Assembly: GCA_964412105.1 (NCBI GenBank) | Contig: CAYPNM010000008.1 | Coordinates: forward strand, 1-64,000 | Length of the DNA: 64,000 bases | Direction: 5' to 3' | DNA from: JAKAGZ01 sp964412105 | GTDB taxonomy: Bacteria; Bacteroidota; Ignavibacteria; Ignavibacteriales; Ignavibacteriaceae | In this document: piece by piece, positions 16,748 through 26,105 of the stretch | How the letters are laid out: each line of letters starts with the position of its first letter | Position numbering within the stretch: position 1 is the first letter of the stretch | The notes under the pieces: model-generated | The model's input: only the letters and a program-made list of their open reading frames with translations | What the model was told of the DNA's origin: nothing | Databases searched by the model: none | Translations under genes and position numbers: made by a program

Positions 16748-19700
16748 ATGAAAAAATATATAGGATTATTCATAATTCTTATATGCCTTACTTCCACCGC
16801 TTTTTATGAAACCCTGGCTCTTAATCAGGGCGGTGGCAAAGGTAAGAAAGGTGTTCAAAGCACTGTTTTGCAAAGAACGGCTGCTAACCCTGCTTCTTCG
16901 GTCATGAATATAAACAATGTTACCAGCTGGGTTAATGATAACGGTCAAATGCCCGCGATAATAGGAGGCGGATCCTGGAATGGTTCATTTCCAAAGGGTC
17001 AGGTAGCCGGTTTTATTTACCAGGAAGGAGTTGTCTGGGGAGGTCTGGTAAACGATGGTGGCTCTGAAATACTAAGGGTTGGAGGAAACACCTATTTTAA
17101 TGGCACACAGAAAACAATGCGTTTATTCCGTGTTCGCCCTGATTGGGCTAATGCCGACCTTACTGATGATGCTGCAAACTTTTTCCTCGTTCCCAGTGCA
17201 TCAGTCACTGCCGCACAGATAGCTCAAATAAAAGCTCAATATGCTACAGACTGGAATGAGTGGCCTGGTAATCAAGGCGCTCCTTATGAAGACGTAAATC
17301 ACGATGGTGTATATGAACCAAATATTGATATTCCCGGAATACCGGGCGCATCACAAACACTCTTTATTAGTGATAACGATGGAAATGCCGTAAATGCATA
17401 TGGCTCACTACCTATTGGACTTCAGATAAATCAAGTCTTTTGGGCCTATTCTATAGCTAATCCGCTTGGTAATGTTATATTCAAGAAGGTGGATATTGTT
17501 TATAATGGACTTGCTGGCGGTCCGTCTAACGCTACAATAGATAGTATGTATATAGTCCAGTGGGCAGACCCCGATGTTGGAAATTCTACCGACGACTTTG
17601 CCGGTTGCGATACCACATTAGGATTAGGGTATTGTTATAACTCTACTTTTAATGATGCTATTTATAAAGCCATTGGATCAGCACCGCCTGCTGGTGGTTA
17701 TGATTTCTTACAGGGCGTAGCCCAGCCTACAGGCAATCCTGCGGATAGCGCAGTTATTGACCTTAAATATAGACACGGTTATGCGTATACCAATCTTAAT
17801 GGTAACGATAATTCTTTATCTACATTTGTTTACTTTGCAGCCGGTGGTGCCTGGACTGACCCTGATGGTCAGGCATATACAGGAACCAGGCAATGGTACA
17901 GCCTTATGAGGGGCTATCAGCCTGAGCAATATCCAATCAGCACTCCGTTCCCGACAAACGTTTCTGGAGTAGATGTCGGTGGCAATGGAACATACCTGCT
18001 GCCAGGCGATCCCGTTACTCATACAGGCTGGGTTGATGGACAGGTTGAAGGTGCGGGAGACAGAAGAATTTGTCTCGTTACAGGTCCTTTCACAATGACC
18101 TTGGGTGATACTGCTGAAATAGTATCTGCTCTTGTTGGAGCAATTGGAGCCGATAACCTTTCAAGCATTAATGTAATGAAATTTTACGATAAGTTTGCAC
18201 AATATGCATATGATCAATTATTTAATCTACCCAGTTTGGCGCCTCCGAAAGTGGATGTATTCCCGGAGAATGGTGGGGTAATGTTAAATTGGGGAAATCG
18301 TCAAAATTTGGATAACATTGAAAAGGCTCCGCATGCCGGTTACGATTTTGAAGGATATATTGTTTATCAACTTCCATCTGCAACTACTGATCTTACAAAC
18401 GCAAAAAGAGTGGCTACATATGATGTGGTTGATAATATTACTACAGTTTTTGATGAAGTGTTTGACCAGGCCACCGGGGCTGTTGTTTCGAAACCGGTTG
18501 TTTTCGGTACAGATAATGGCATTCAAAGAACTCTTGAAATTAAAAACGATGCTATAAGAGGCAATGTTCCTATGGTCAATGGTACGGATTACTATTTTGC
18601 TGTTACTGCATATGCCTATAATCCGGATGCTAATGTGCCTTTCCATATTCTGGAATCTTCGCCGGTGCCCCTGCATGTTGTACCGCAGATTCTTAATCCT
18701 GGTGTGAGCTATGGCGGTAAAGCTACGGGTGATACACTTGCTGTTACACACACCGGACCAAATAATGGCCAGGTATTTCCAGTTGTCATAGACCCATCGA
18801 AATTTACCGGGCACACATATAAAGTTACCTTCAGCGGAGATCCTGTTACTTGGTCTCTTGAGGATTCAACTTTAGGAAAAACATTGCTTTCCGGACAGAC
18901 AAATCAATCTGGAAATCCTGATTATCTCGTTATTGATGGTGTTCAGACAAAGGTTGAAGGTCCTCCGTTGGATTTTAATTATTTTAACGTTATAGCCAAC
19001 GCAGACGGTCCGCTTGATCCGCCGGTAACCTTTGCTGCTGATTACAATGGCTTCCCGACAGGAGGGCTGGCTACAGGAGATGGCGATCAACAGGTTGACG
19101 GTAGTTATTGGCTGATTGCATCAACAACCAACACACATAATTCTTATTCAAGCGTCTTCTCTGATATAACCCAATATAGTGGTGGTTATGGAGAAGCTAA
19201 TCAGGGTATTAAAGCGCTGATTCCCGATGATTTTGAAATAAGATTTGATGCAACAGGAAGTGATGGGGATATAGGATTTAGTGGAACCTATGATGGTCAG
19301 ATAATCCATCTTCCATTTTCAATATGGTGTGTTCCTGATCCTAGTGATCCCAGTAAAGACTTCCAGGTTTACACCGAAATTCTTGATGTCAATAATGATG
19401 GTGTATTTGATCTTGGTGATCAAGACAATGCTATGTCGAGTGCAAATAATGATCCATATACCGATGGTATGTATATGGTTGTACCAAAGGATAGGACCCC
19501 TGGTTCATCTGGCTATCAGGCACTGCTGAATTTTGCATCAGATACTACAAATAATGGGCATTTCTCTACGTGGTATGCCTGGGCATATAACTATGGTCCT
19601 CCGGAATATCCTTCTGATCCATTCGCTTCATATCCTGGTCTGATAAGAACCGTATTGGTTAACTGGAATGGTGGTACTGTTCCCGGTCCTTATAATGCTC

Positions 19701-20137
19701 CTATGCCGGAACAGGGCTCAATATTCTACATAGCTACAACAAAACCAAACACATCTGCGGATTCATTTGTATATACAGAACCAGCGGTTACAAAGTCTGT
19801 AGCTAAGGCTAAAATGGATGTGGAAAAGATAAATGTCTTTCCTAATCCATATTATGGATTCAATAGCCGTGAAACATCAAGAGCAGGCAAGTATGTAACA
19901 TTCAGTCACTTGCCCAACAAAGCAACAATCAGAATCTTTGACCTTGCAGGAAAGCAGGTAAGAGTCATACATAAGAATGATAATACTCAGTTTATTAACT
20001 GGGATTTACTCAACGAAAATAGTTACCCGGTAGCTAGCGGTGTATACGTAGTGTATGTTGATATGCCGGGTATTGGAGCTACTAAAATACTTAAATTAGC
20101 TGTTGTACAAGAGCAGCAAATATTGAACGTATATTGA
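16748..20137 (+). CDS. Large secreted protein with type IX secretion C-terminal sorting domain
   Basis: The start at ATG 16748 (1129 aa) is chosen because GGAGG (16734-16738) lies 9 nt before it and the protein then opens with a signal peptide MKKYIGLFIILICL. The body is Gly/Asn/Asp-rich and beta-like, with several calcium-site-like DxNxDG segments (DVNHDGVYE; DVNNDGVFDLGD). I recognise no enzyme domain. The last about 90 residues form a T9SS type A sorting domain (INVFPNPYYG ... IRIFDLAGKQVR ... ASGVYVVYV), predicting export through PorSS and surface attachment. The gene follows the TonB receptor by 53 nt and precedes a PorV-like gene. It is probably a surface-layer, adhesin or substrate-binding protein. 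Confidence 0.85.
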   Translation: MKKYIGLFIILICLTSTAFYETLALNQGGGKGKKGVQSTVLQRTAANPASSVMNINNVTSWVNDNGQMPAIIGGGSWNGSFPKGQVAGFIYQEGVVWGGLVNDGGSEILRVGGNTYFNGTQKTMRLFRVRPDWANADLTDDAANFFLVPSASVTAAQIAQIKAQYATDWNEWPGNQGAPYEDVNHDGVYEPNIDIPGIPGASQTLFISDNDGNAVNAYGSLPIGLQINQVFWAYSIANPLGNVIFKKVDIVYNGLAGGPSNATIDSMYIVQWADPDVGNSTDDFAGCDTTLGLGYCYNSTFNDAIYKAIGSAPPAGGYDFLQGVAQPTGNPADSAVIDLKYRHGYAYTNLNGNDNSLSTFVYFAAGGAWTDPDGQAYTGTRQWYSLMRGYQPEQYPISTPFPTNVSGVDVGGNGTYLLPGDPVTHTGWVDGQVEGAGDRRICLVTGPFTMTLGDTAEIVSALVGAIGADNLSSINVMKFYDKFAQYAYDQLFNLPSLAPPKVDVFPENGGVMLNWGNRQNLDNIEKAPHAGYDFEGYIVYQLPSATTDLTNAKRVATYDVVDNITTVFDEVFDQATGAVVSKPVVFGTDNGIQRTLEIKNDAIRGNVPMVNGTDYYFAVTAYAYNPDANVPFHILESSPVPLHVVPQILNPGVSYGGKATGDTLAVTHTGPNNGQVFPVVIDPSKFTGHTYKVTFSGDPVTWSLEDSTLGKTLLSGQTNQSGNPDYLVIDGVQTKVEGPPLDFNYFNVIANADGPLDPPVTFAADYNGFPTGGLATGDGDQQVDGSYWLIASTTNTHNSYSSVFSDITQYSGGYGEANQGIKALIPDDFEIRFDATGSDGDIGFSGTYDGQIIHLPFSIWCVPDPSDPSKDFQVYTEILDVNNDGVFDLGDQDNAMSSANNDPYTDGMYMVVPKDRTPGSSGYQALLNFASDTTNNGHFSTWYAWAYNYGPPEYPSDPFASYPGLIRTVLVNWNGGTVPGPYNAPMPEQGSIFYIATTKPNTSADSFVYTEPAVTKSVAKAKMDVEKINVFPNPYYGFNSRETSRAGKYVTFSHLPNKATIRIFDLAGKQVRVIHKNDNTQFINWDLLNENSYPVASGVYVVYVDMPGIGATKILKLAVVQEQQILNVY

Positions 20138-20150
20138 TTGATTTAATGAA

Positions 20151-20180
20151 GAATTGACCGGCCGAAAGACTGGTCAGTTC
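20151..20180 (+). terminator. Stem-loop between the T9SS protein and PorV-like genes
   Basis: GAATTGACC (20151-20159) pairs with GGTCAGTTC (20172-20180) with one G-U pair, followed by TTTCATAG. It may reduce read-through into the PorV-like gene or protect the upstream mRNA end. The T tract is weak. Confidence 0.5.
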
Positions 20181-20214
20181 TTTCATAGAAATTTAATTTT
20201 AATTGGAGGAAAAT

Positions 20215-21279
20215 ATGACTCATTTGAAAAAATTACTGTTGATCCTTCTGATTTGCGCCTTTGCTGTTGCCGATTCATTTGCGGGTGGCCAAAATAGGGT
20301 TGGCACGAATGCTGCTCCTGAGCTGCAGATTCCGGTTGGAGGCAGGTATCTTGGTATGGCTGGTTCCAACATCTCATCTTCAGAAGGTCTTGAATCTATT
20401 TATTGGAATCCCGCCGGAGTTTCGATTACCCAGAGCGGTGCAAATGCCATTTTTAATTATAGAAGCTATATAGCCGATATGAAAATGGAATTTGCTGCTG
20501 TAAGCGGTAACTTTGGAGGTATAGGTACAATAGCCCTGGCTTTCAGAGATCTTAATATTGGTCAAATTCCCATTACAACTACAACTCAACCGGATGGTAC
20601 CGGAGAATTATTTAGCCCAACTTATTTTATACTTGGTCTAACTTATTCAAGAGCTATTACAGATCGTGTATCTGTAGGTGCTACGGTTAACATAATCAAT
20701 GAAAGTTTTACCGGCGTATCTGCCAACGGATTATCTTTTGATATTGGTGTTCAATACCGTGATCTGTTAGATATCCAGGGATTAGCGATCGGTGTTGTTG
20801 TTAAAAACCTTGGTGGTTCTATGCAATACGATGGTTCAGCTTTGTGGGTACAGGCTACAGCTACTAGCTCAGACAGAGGATTAACTTTCTATAAAGTTAC
20901 TGCCGCATCATTTGACTTGCCTTCAGAAATATCGCTTGGTGTTTCTTATTCAAGAAAATTTGATGAGGATAATTCCGCGACCATCGCGTTTGCATTTACC
21001 AATAATAACTACTCATATGATGATTATAAGATTGGTGCAGAGTATAACTATAAAGATTTGCTATACGCCAGAGTTGGTTTCTTAAAATCTCCTGAAGCCA
21101 GCCCGACTACAGATCCCAACATATTTGCCGGTGGCTCTAAAACTATTCCAACACCGTATTGGGGCTTTGGTCTTAATTTCAAACAATTTATAGATATGGA
21201 TATATCCGTTGATTATGCTCATGTTCCTGTTCAGTTTTTTGATGCAAACAATTCATTAAGTGTTAGATTCGGTTTTTAA
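20215..21279 (+). CDS. PorV/PorQ-family outer-membrane beta-barrel protein
   Basis: The start at ATG 20215 (354 aa) follows GGAGG (20205-20209); an upstream ATG at 20203 would include the ribosome site. A signal peptide (about 1-25) precedes GGRYLGMAGSNISSSEGLESIYWNPAG, the hallmark of PorV/PorQ (UPF0164) proteins. Alternating hydrophobic strands continue to a terminal RFGF. PorV shuttles T9SS cargo to surface attachment in studied Bacteroidota. Proximity to a T9SS-sorted protein makes a cargo-specific role plausible. A strong terminator follows. Confidence 0.85.
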   Translation: MTHLKKLLLILLICAFAVADSFAGGQNRVGTNAAPELQIPVGGRYLGMAGSNISSSEGLESIYWNPAGVSITQSGANAIFNYRSYIADMKMEFAAVSGNFGGIGTIALAFRDLNIGQIPITTTTQPDGTGELFSPTYFILGLTYSRAITDRVSVGATVNIINESFTGVSANGLSFDIGVQYRDLLDIQGLAIGVVVKNLGGSMQYDGSALWVQATATSSDRGLTFYKVTAASFDLPSEISLGVSYSRKFDEDNSATIAFAFTNNNYSYDDYKIGAEYNYKDLLYARVGFLKSPEASPTTDPNIFAGGSKTIPTPYWGFGLNFKQFIDMDISVDYAHVPVQFFDANNSLSVRFGF

Positions 21280-21298
21280 TAGTTTAGGTTAGTTCATT

Positions 21299-21340
21299 AA
21301 AAATGCACCTCTGGAAAACGGAGGTGCATTTTTATTTTAA
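21299..21340 (+). terminator. Intrinsic terminator after the PorV-like gene
   Basis: AAAAATGCACCTC (21299-21311) and GAGGTGCATTTTT (21321-21333) form a 13-bp perfect stem with a 9-nt loop, followed by ATTTT. It is a strong Rho-independent terminator, works in either direction, and ends the surface-protein transcription unit. Confidence 0.9.
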
Positions 21341-21389
21341 AGTTGATACTATTTTAACCATAGAGTAATAAAAATTAGGAAACTCTCAG

Positions 21390-21692
21390 TTGTTTGTAAT
21401 AATTTGGAAATTTATACCTAAAAGAGGATTGGAGGAACAATTCGAAGAAGTCTATGGTCCGCACGGTTTATGGATAGAATTATTTAGCAAGACGAATGAT
21501 TATCTGGGTACATCCCTCCTTAAAGAAATTGATTCAGCAAATATTTATCTGGCTGTCGATAGATGGAATTCCAAGGAAGCTTATGATGCCTTTAAATTAA
21601 GGTTTTTCGAAGAATACCATTTAATTGATCAAAAGTGTAGACAGCTTACCGAAAGCGAAGAGTTTGTAGGTGAATATAAAACTAAAAGATGA
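21390..21692 (+). CDS. Small ABM-domain-like (dimeric alpha/beta barrel) protein
   Basis: This 100-residue protein starts at TTG 21390, with AGGA about 9 nt upstream and no in-frame ATG nearby. The layout FVIIWKFIPKRGLEEQFEEVYGPHGLW ... YLAVDRWNSKEAYDAF matches the antibiotic-biosynthesis-monooxygenase/dimeric alpha-beta barrel fold, including the Trp and Asp-Arg-Trp segment typical of such proteins. Members range from quinol monooxygenases to uncharacterised stress proteins. It stands alone between a terminator and the repeat/gap region, so context gives no further clue. Confidence 0.65.
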   Translation: MFVIIWKFIPKRGLEEQFEEVYGPHGLWIELFSKTNDYLGTSLLKEIDSANIYLAVDRWNSKEAYDAFKLRFFEEYHLIDQKCRQLTESEEFVGEYKTKR

Positions 21693-21786
21693 AAAATCGA
21701 TATTGAATAAACAAATCCATTCCTTTATAGATTTATTACTCCCCTTGGATTACTAAGCTGTATCATAATGATACACAACTCTAGTC

Positions 21787-21830
21787 TGCCCTTAGCTAGG
21801 GTACAACCAGCCTTCACCTGGCCTTAAATG
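21787..21830. repeat. Degenerate 11-bp tandem repeat, copy 2
   Basis: Units TGCCCTTAGCT, AGGGTACAACC, AGCCTTCACCT and GGCCTTAAATG run in 11-bp register. The last two match the AGCCTT-N5 unit of the copy at 11853-11918, and both copies end in CCTTAAAT followed by TAC or GAC. The array runs up to the N-gap. Confidence 0.65.
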
Positions 21831-21837
21831 ACTTTCT

Positions 21838-21937
21838 NNNNNNNNNNNNNNNNNNNNNNNNNNNNNNNNNNNNNNNNNNNNNNNNNNNNNNNNNNNNNNN
21901 NNNNNNNNNNNNNNNNNNNNNNNNNNNNNNNNNNNNN
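21838..21937. other. Assembly gap of exactly 100 N
   Basis: Exactly one hundred N characters, a conventional placeholder for a scaffold gap of unknown size. Any gene between the ABM-like gene and the 68-residue ORF could be missing, and the true distance is not known. Confidence 0.95.
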
Positions 21938-22019
21938 CAGTAAATGCCAGCCTGTCCAATTTCATTGACTCTCTATAAAATATTTTATAAAATAAAAATA
22001 AAAGCTATGGAATGATTAT

Positions 22020-22226
22020 ATGTCATTAAAGGATAAGTATCAGCCCGTTTTTGATTTAATGAATGAACTGAATTCATCCGATACGAAAATATGGGCAGAC
22101 AGAGGCACTCTTTTTGTCAGAGCCAGGGTTCCCGACTCTCACAGCAAAGAATTAATTATGCAAAAAGTTCAGCAGGTGAACCTGGAAAAAGGTCACGACA
22201 TTGATATTGAACTTTTTATATCATAA
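22020..22226 (+). CDS. Small BON-like hypothetical protein
   Basis: A 68-residue ORF beginning MSLKDKYQPVFDLMNEL and ending in an acidic DIDIELFIS strand. The helix, two strands, helix, strand pattern resembles small BON/LysM-associated proteins of Bacteroidota, in which a degenerate BON domain starts with a similar FDKYxPVLDL segment. The resemblance is from memory and weak. It sits just after the assembly gap and converges with the DUF4139 gene. No further assignment is possible. Confidence 0.5.
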   Translation: MSLKDKYQPVFDLMNELNSSDTKIWADRGTLFVRARVPDSHSKELIMQKVQQVNLEKGHDIDIELFIS

Positions 22227-22265
22227 AATTAGTTTCGGTTAAGTCACTCTTTAATCAACGAACAT

Positions 22266-23621
22266 TTAAAGAGAATACCTCACAGTATATGTCATTTTTG
22301 TTTCACTATCTTTTTGTACCGGCACTTCAAAAATAATAGTCTGTGCATTTTTTTTGATGTATTTTAATGATGAATTGATTATCTCCCAATTCAGTCCAAG
22401 GTTTCTCTCAACTTCAATTGTAATATCTTCCTGCTTCCTGTTTTTCAAAGTTATCTGGTACGTATCCTCATAAACTTTGTTGCTTATCTTTTTGTGATCA
22501 GTCTGTGATTCCTCGGCTAAAACATCAAAAGCATTTCCGATTTTAAGTTTAATTCTTTCTTTATTGGGTGTATGATCAATCATATCTTCACCGACAAATT
22601 CATTTGATTCGCCATCTGTTTTGTAGATACGTATCTTTCCTTTTGGTAAGGGGATTCCCAGACCGTTTTCTTTCGTGTTATCAAATTCAACTATCACAGC
22701 GACTTTGCCGCTATTATTTCCGTAATAATGGCCGCTTCCATAATAATATTTTTTAGTTATTTTTATCCCGGGTGTTTCGAATAGTGAAATCTGCTTGGTT
22801 TCGTTTTGAGCAAGTGTTGTCGGGCGCTGAAGATCATAAATATGATATTCAAAAAAGCCTCTTTCCTGAAATTGTTCTCCTGAAGTGTTGCTCTTTTGTA
22901 GCGCCATATCATAAAGAGGTCTCGGTGTGTTGCTAACCAGATTTACATCACCTGCGACTAATTTGAGATTGGCGTTTTTATAAGTAACGCCGGAATTATT
23001 TTCAATACTTACCCAGCAATTTAAATCAATTTTGGTGTCATTATTATTTAGCAAAGCTACGTACTCTGCATGCCAGTTCATTCCAGCGGTCTGATATGAA
23101 ATTTCAACATTCTGCTTTCCGGCTTTAGGCGTATTTACCATCCATAATAAAGTCGGTTTAGTGATTAATCCTTCTGGTAACGAGCCTACTGAAAATCTGT
23201 AATTTCCTGTATTAGGTAGCATTAAAAGTCCGCCGTCCGGTTTTCTCAAAACTATTTGTCCTGCGTTGCTTGACAGCAATGTGCCTTCTATAATTTCGTT
23301 ATTATTGCCAATCAGGCGAATGTTGTTGTCCACATATTTTTGCAAAATTTTATTCAGGTTGACCAGGTCGTATTGATAATTTTGTTCAAGCACGTCACCA
23401 TTCAATTTTATATGTACGCTGGTTGGATCTATTGATTGTGCCACATCAGTTATGGCAATATTAGAAACCCCTGATTTTAAATCTATGCTTCTAACATCTC
23501 TTACTACACCAAGATTTTGATTGTAAACTGTGACCGATAAAGATTTTTGATTTTCCTGCTGTGCGTTCAAAAAGGCTGGTGGAAGTAAAATTATTATCAG
23601 AGCTATTAATTTTTTTAACAT
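22266..23621 (-). CDS. DUF4139 domain-containing exported protein
   Basis: This 451-residue protein starts with a signal peptide (LKKLIALIIILLPPAFLNA). It contains the DUF4139 arrangement: an N-terminal strand region with LSVTVYNQNLGVVRDVR, the central WMVNTPKAGKQNVEISYQTAGMNWHAEYVALLN, and a C-terminal region with ITLKNRKQEDITIEVER. AAGGAG lies 5' of the start on the minus strand. DUF4139 proteins are common exported proteins of unknown function in Bacteroidota and other phyla. It converges with the BON-like ORF and is transcribed divergently from the rhomboid gene. No operon partner is seen. Confidence 0.8.
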   Translation of the reverse strand: MLKKLIALIIILLPPAFLNAQQENQKSLSVTVYNQNLGVVRDVRSIDLKSGVSNIAITDVAQSIDPTSVHIKLNGDVLEQNYQYDLVNLNKILQKYVDNNIRLIGNNNEIIEGTLLSSNAGQIVLRKPDGGLLMLPNTGNYRFSVGSLPEGLITKPTLLWMVNTPKAGKQNVEISYQTAGMNWHAEYVALLNNNDTKIDLNCWVSIENNSGVTYKNANLKLVAGDVNLVSNTPRPLYDMALQKSNTSGEQFQERGFFEYHIYDLQRPTTLAQNETKQISLFETPGIKITKKYYYGSGHYYGNNSGKVAVIVEFDNTKENGLGIPLPKGKIRIYKTDGESNEFVGEDMIDHTPNKERIKLKIGNAFDVLAEESQTDHKKISNKVYEDTYQITLKNRKQEDITIEVERNLGLNWEIINSSLKYIKKNAQTIIFEVPVQKDSETKMTYTVRYSL

Positions 23622-23782
23622 AGATGCCTCTCCTTAAATATTTTAATTTTATAATACCCCTAGTTAAGAAAAAGAACCCATAATTTCTATACCTTTGGCT
23701 TAATTTCGAATTTCAGATAAGGTTACTAATATTTATTAATATATGTTTATATTTTACAACGATATTCTGATGATTTGGCCAA

Positions 23783-24430
23783 ATGATTGATATAGAGAAA
23801 AACAAATTTATCGTTAGTGTAATTGTTCCCCTTAGCTTTATATTATTATTATGGGTCATAAAGTTAGGCGAAGTTATTACTGGCATAAATTTGACCACCC
23901 TTGGGTTATATCCTCATAGAGCTTCCGGTTTGGTAGGAATATTAGCAGCGCCTTTGCTGCACGCTAATTTTAATCATTTGATTTCTAACTCAATTCCGGT
24001 TTTGATTCTGAGCGGGGGAATTATTTACTTTTATCCGCAATCTGCATTTAAAGTATTCGCGATGGTTTATGTTGTTCCGGGAATATTTGTTTGGTTTTTC
24101 GGCCGGCCGGCTTATCATATTGGAGCGAGTGGATTAATTTATGGTTTTGTTTCCTTCCTGTTTTTTAGTGGCATAATTCGTAGGGACAATCGTTCAATTG
24201 CACTCGCCCTTATAGTAACATTTCTTTATGGTGGAATAATATGGGGTATATTGCCTGTTGATGCCGAAATTAGCTGGGAATACCATCTGTTCGGGGCATT
24301 AACAGGGATTTTTTGCGCAATTTTATACAGAAAACTCGATCCTCCGCCTAAATATGATTGGGAGGATGAGGAAGATGAATCAGATCCTGCAGAGAAAATT
24401 TTTGATGATGATAGACATCCTTATAACTAA
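23783..24430 (+). CDS. Rhomboid-family intramembrane serine protease
   Basis: This 215-residue membrane protein has about six hydrophobic segments. The catalytic pair is Ser116 in GASGLIYG and His168 in EYHLFGALTG, on separate TM helices as in GlpG-type rhomboids. The HANFNHLISNS segment (60-70) matches the rhomboid L1/TM2 region. The C-terminal tail is strongly acidic (DWEDEEDESDPAE), probably cytoplasmic. Rhomboids cleave TM segments of membrane proteins; the substrate here is unknown. The gene stands alone, convergent with the decarboxylase gene. Confidence 0.88.
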   Translation: MIDIEKNKFIVSVIVPLSFILLLWVIKLGEVITGINLTTLGLYPHRASGLVGILAAPLLHANFNHLISNSIPVLILSGGIIYFYPQSAFKVFAMVYVVPGIFVWFFGRPAYHIGASGLIYGFVSFLFFSGIIRRDNRSIALALIVTFLYGGIIWGILPVDAEISWEYHLFGALTGIFCAILYRKLDPPPKYDWEDEEDESDPAEKIFDDDRHPYN

Positions 24431-24461
24431 TAATCTCCTCAAATAGCTATACTGGAGAATT

Positions 24462-25940
24462 TTATATCTTATCTATTTCTATTTCAGAATAAGTTTTTTG
24501 AATTAATTCCCACGCATTTCTTACATGAGATTCTTTTGTCCTTATTCCTGAAACAACGAGTCTTATTACAAATTTGTTATTCAGTTTAGTGTGCGTGATA
24601 AATAATTTTCCAGTTTCGTTAACTTTATTCATCAGGTTTTCGTTGAGTGCGTTAATAGAGTTTTCGTTTAGGTTTCCGGGATTTGCCCTGAAACAAACGG
24701 TGCTGAAAGGGGTCGGTGCCATTCTTTCAAATTCAGCATGAGAATCAATCCAGCCGGCGAAAAGTTTTCCCAATCGCAAATGCTCTCTCAGTATGTTTTG
24801 TATCCCTTCTATACCGAAATATCTTATTATGAACCATAGCTTTAGTGAACGAAATCTTCTGCCTAGTTGGATACCGTAATCCATATAATTTTCAACTTCT
24901 GAATCAACTCCGGTTTTTAAATATTCAGCGGTAAGGCTGAATGCTCTTTTTAAAATATCCGGGTGCTTTGTAAATAAAACACTGAGATCAATCGGGACAA
25001 ACATCCATTTATGAGGATTAACAACAAGTGAATCAGCAGCTTCAATTCCTGAAAAATGTAATTTCATTTCCGGTAGCATAGCTGTAATACCTGCATGAGC
25101 AGCGTCTACATGCAACCAGACTTTTTCTCTTTTGCAAATTTCAGCCACTGTATCAACAGGATCGACGCTCGTTGTAGAAGTTGTACCTATTGTTGCAACA
25201 ACGCAGAAGGGGAGCCATCCATTTTTTCTGTCTTCTTTGATTGCTGCGGAAAGTCTTTCCGGTATCATTCGGAACTTGTCATCAACAGGAATTTTTTTGA
25301 TCCCTTCTAGACCAATTCCTAAAGTCAGGGCACCCTTGTCTATTGAGTTATGTGCATGCTCAGAACAATACAATTTTAATCTTGGGATATCATCTCTCCC
25401 CGCCAGGCCTTTCTCTCTAGTTTGGATATTTATGTACTCTCTGGCAGCAGCGATTGCGTGCATTGAACTCACGGATGCAGTATCATAAATAATTCCCCAG
25501 AAATCTTCAGGGAATCCCAGCATTTGCCTGAACCACTTTATCATAGCCTGTTCCAGTTCTGTTGATGCAGGAGAGGATTTCCATAACATTCCATTTATAT
25601 TAAGAGCGCTTGAAAGCAACTCAGCCAATATCCCGGGAGCGGAAGCTGTTGAATTAAAGTAAGCCATAAAGTTCGGATGGTTCCAGTGGGTCATACCTGG
25701 CATTATGATTTTATCTATATCACTTAATACATTTGAGAATTTTTCGGGCATCTGTGGCGGATTATTCTGAATTTGGTTTTTCACCTCTCCGGGTTGAATA
25801 TTACTTAATACAGGATATCTTTCCGGATCTTTTAGGTATTCAGTAATCCAATCAATTAATTGGTATCCGTATTTTCTGAAATCTTCCGGCGGCATATCGG
25901 AAAGTGAATTTGTATCGTAAATGGTTTTGGATTCTTCCAT
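24462..25940 (-). CDS. PLP-dependent decarboxylase of the aromatic-L-amino-acid/glutamate group II family
   Basis: This 492-residue group II decarboxylase has the Schiff-base Lys K311 in VVNPHKW, D279 in HVDAAHAG contacting the pyridine nitrogen, and the substrate-entry motif THWNHPNFMAYF (84-95). The C-terminal region (RRFRSLKLWFIIRYFG) also matches the family. Typical substrates are aromatic amino acids such as tryptophan, tyrosine or DOPA, giving amines and CO2. The exact amino acid cannot be read from sequence. The gene is monocistronic, divergent from the acyl-CoA synthetase. Confidence 0.88.
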   Translation of the reverse strand: MEESKTIYDTNSLSDMPPEDFRKYGYQLIDWITEYLKDPERYPVLSNIQPGEVKNQIQNNPPQMPEKFSNVLSDIDKIIMPGMTHWNHPNFMAYFNSTASAPGILAELLSSALNINGMLWKSSPASTELEQAMIKWFRQMLGFPEDFWGIIYDTASVSSMHAIAAAREYINIQTREKGLAGRDDIPRLKLYCSEHAHNSIDKGALTLGIGLEGIKKIPVDDKFRMIPERLSAAIKEDRKNGWLPFCVVATIGTTSTTSVDPVDTVAEICKREKVWLHVDAAHAGITAMLPEMKLHFSGIEAADSLVVNPHKWMFVPIDLSVLFTKHPDILKRAFSLTAEYLKTGVDSEVENYMDYGIQLGRRFRSLKLWFIIRYFGIEGIQNILREHLRLGKLFAGWIDSHAEFERMAPTPFSTVCFRANPGNLNENSINALNENLMNKVNETGKLFITHTKLNNKFVIRLVVSGIRTKESHVRNAWELIQKTYSEIEIDKI

Positions 25941-26105
25941 TATTCTTTATTTTTTTAATTGCAAGAAAATTCTTATTAATACTTAAATTATTATCAATTA
26001 TGAATAATTTATTAATAAATATACCTAAAAACTGAGCTTATTTTATGTTTTTATATGGCATATACTTTGTTTTAAAGGATGAACAATTTATAATATAAGA
26101 TTGAT

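Larger units (their letters stand above)
21693..22019. other. Intergenic stretch containing a repeat and an assembly gap
   Basis: No gene is seen in the 327 nt between the ABM-like gene and the next small ORF. It holds the second 11-bp repeat copy and 100 N positions. Sequence resumes at 21938 with a further AGCCTG-containing segment, so the repeat probably continues across the gap. Confidence 0.6.

Noticed and set aside
18284..18814. 176-codon antisense frame inside the T9SS cargo gene
   Set aside because: Low-complexity composition and no ribosome site; the plus-strand gene explains the open frame.
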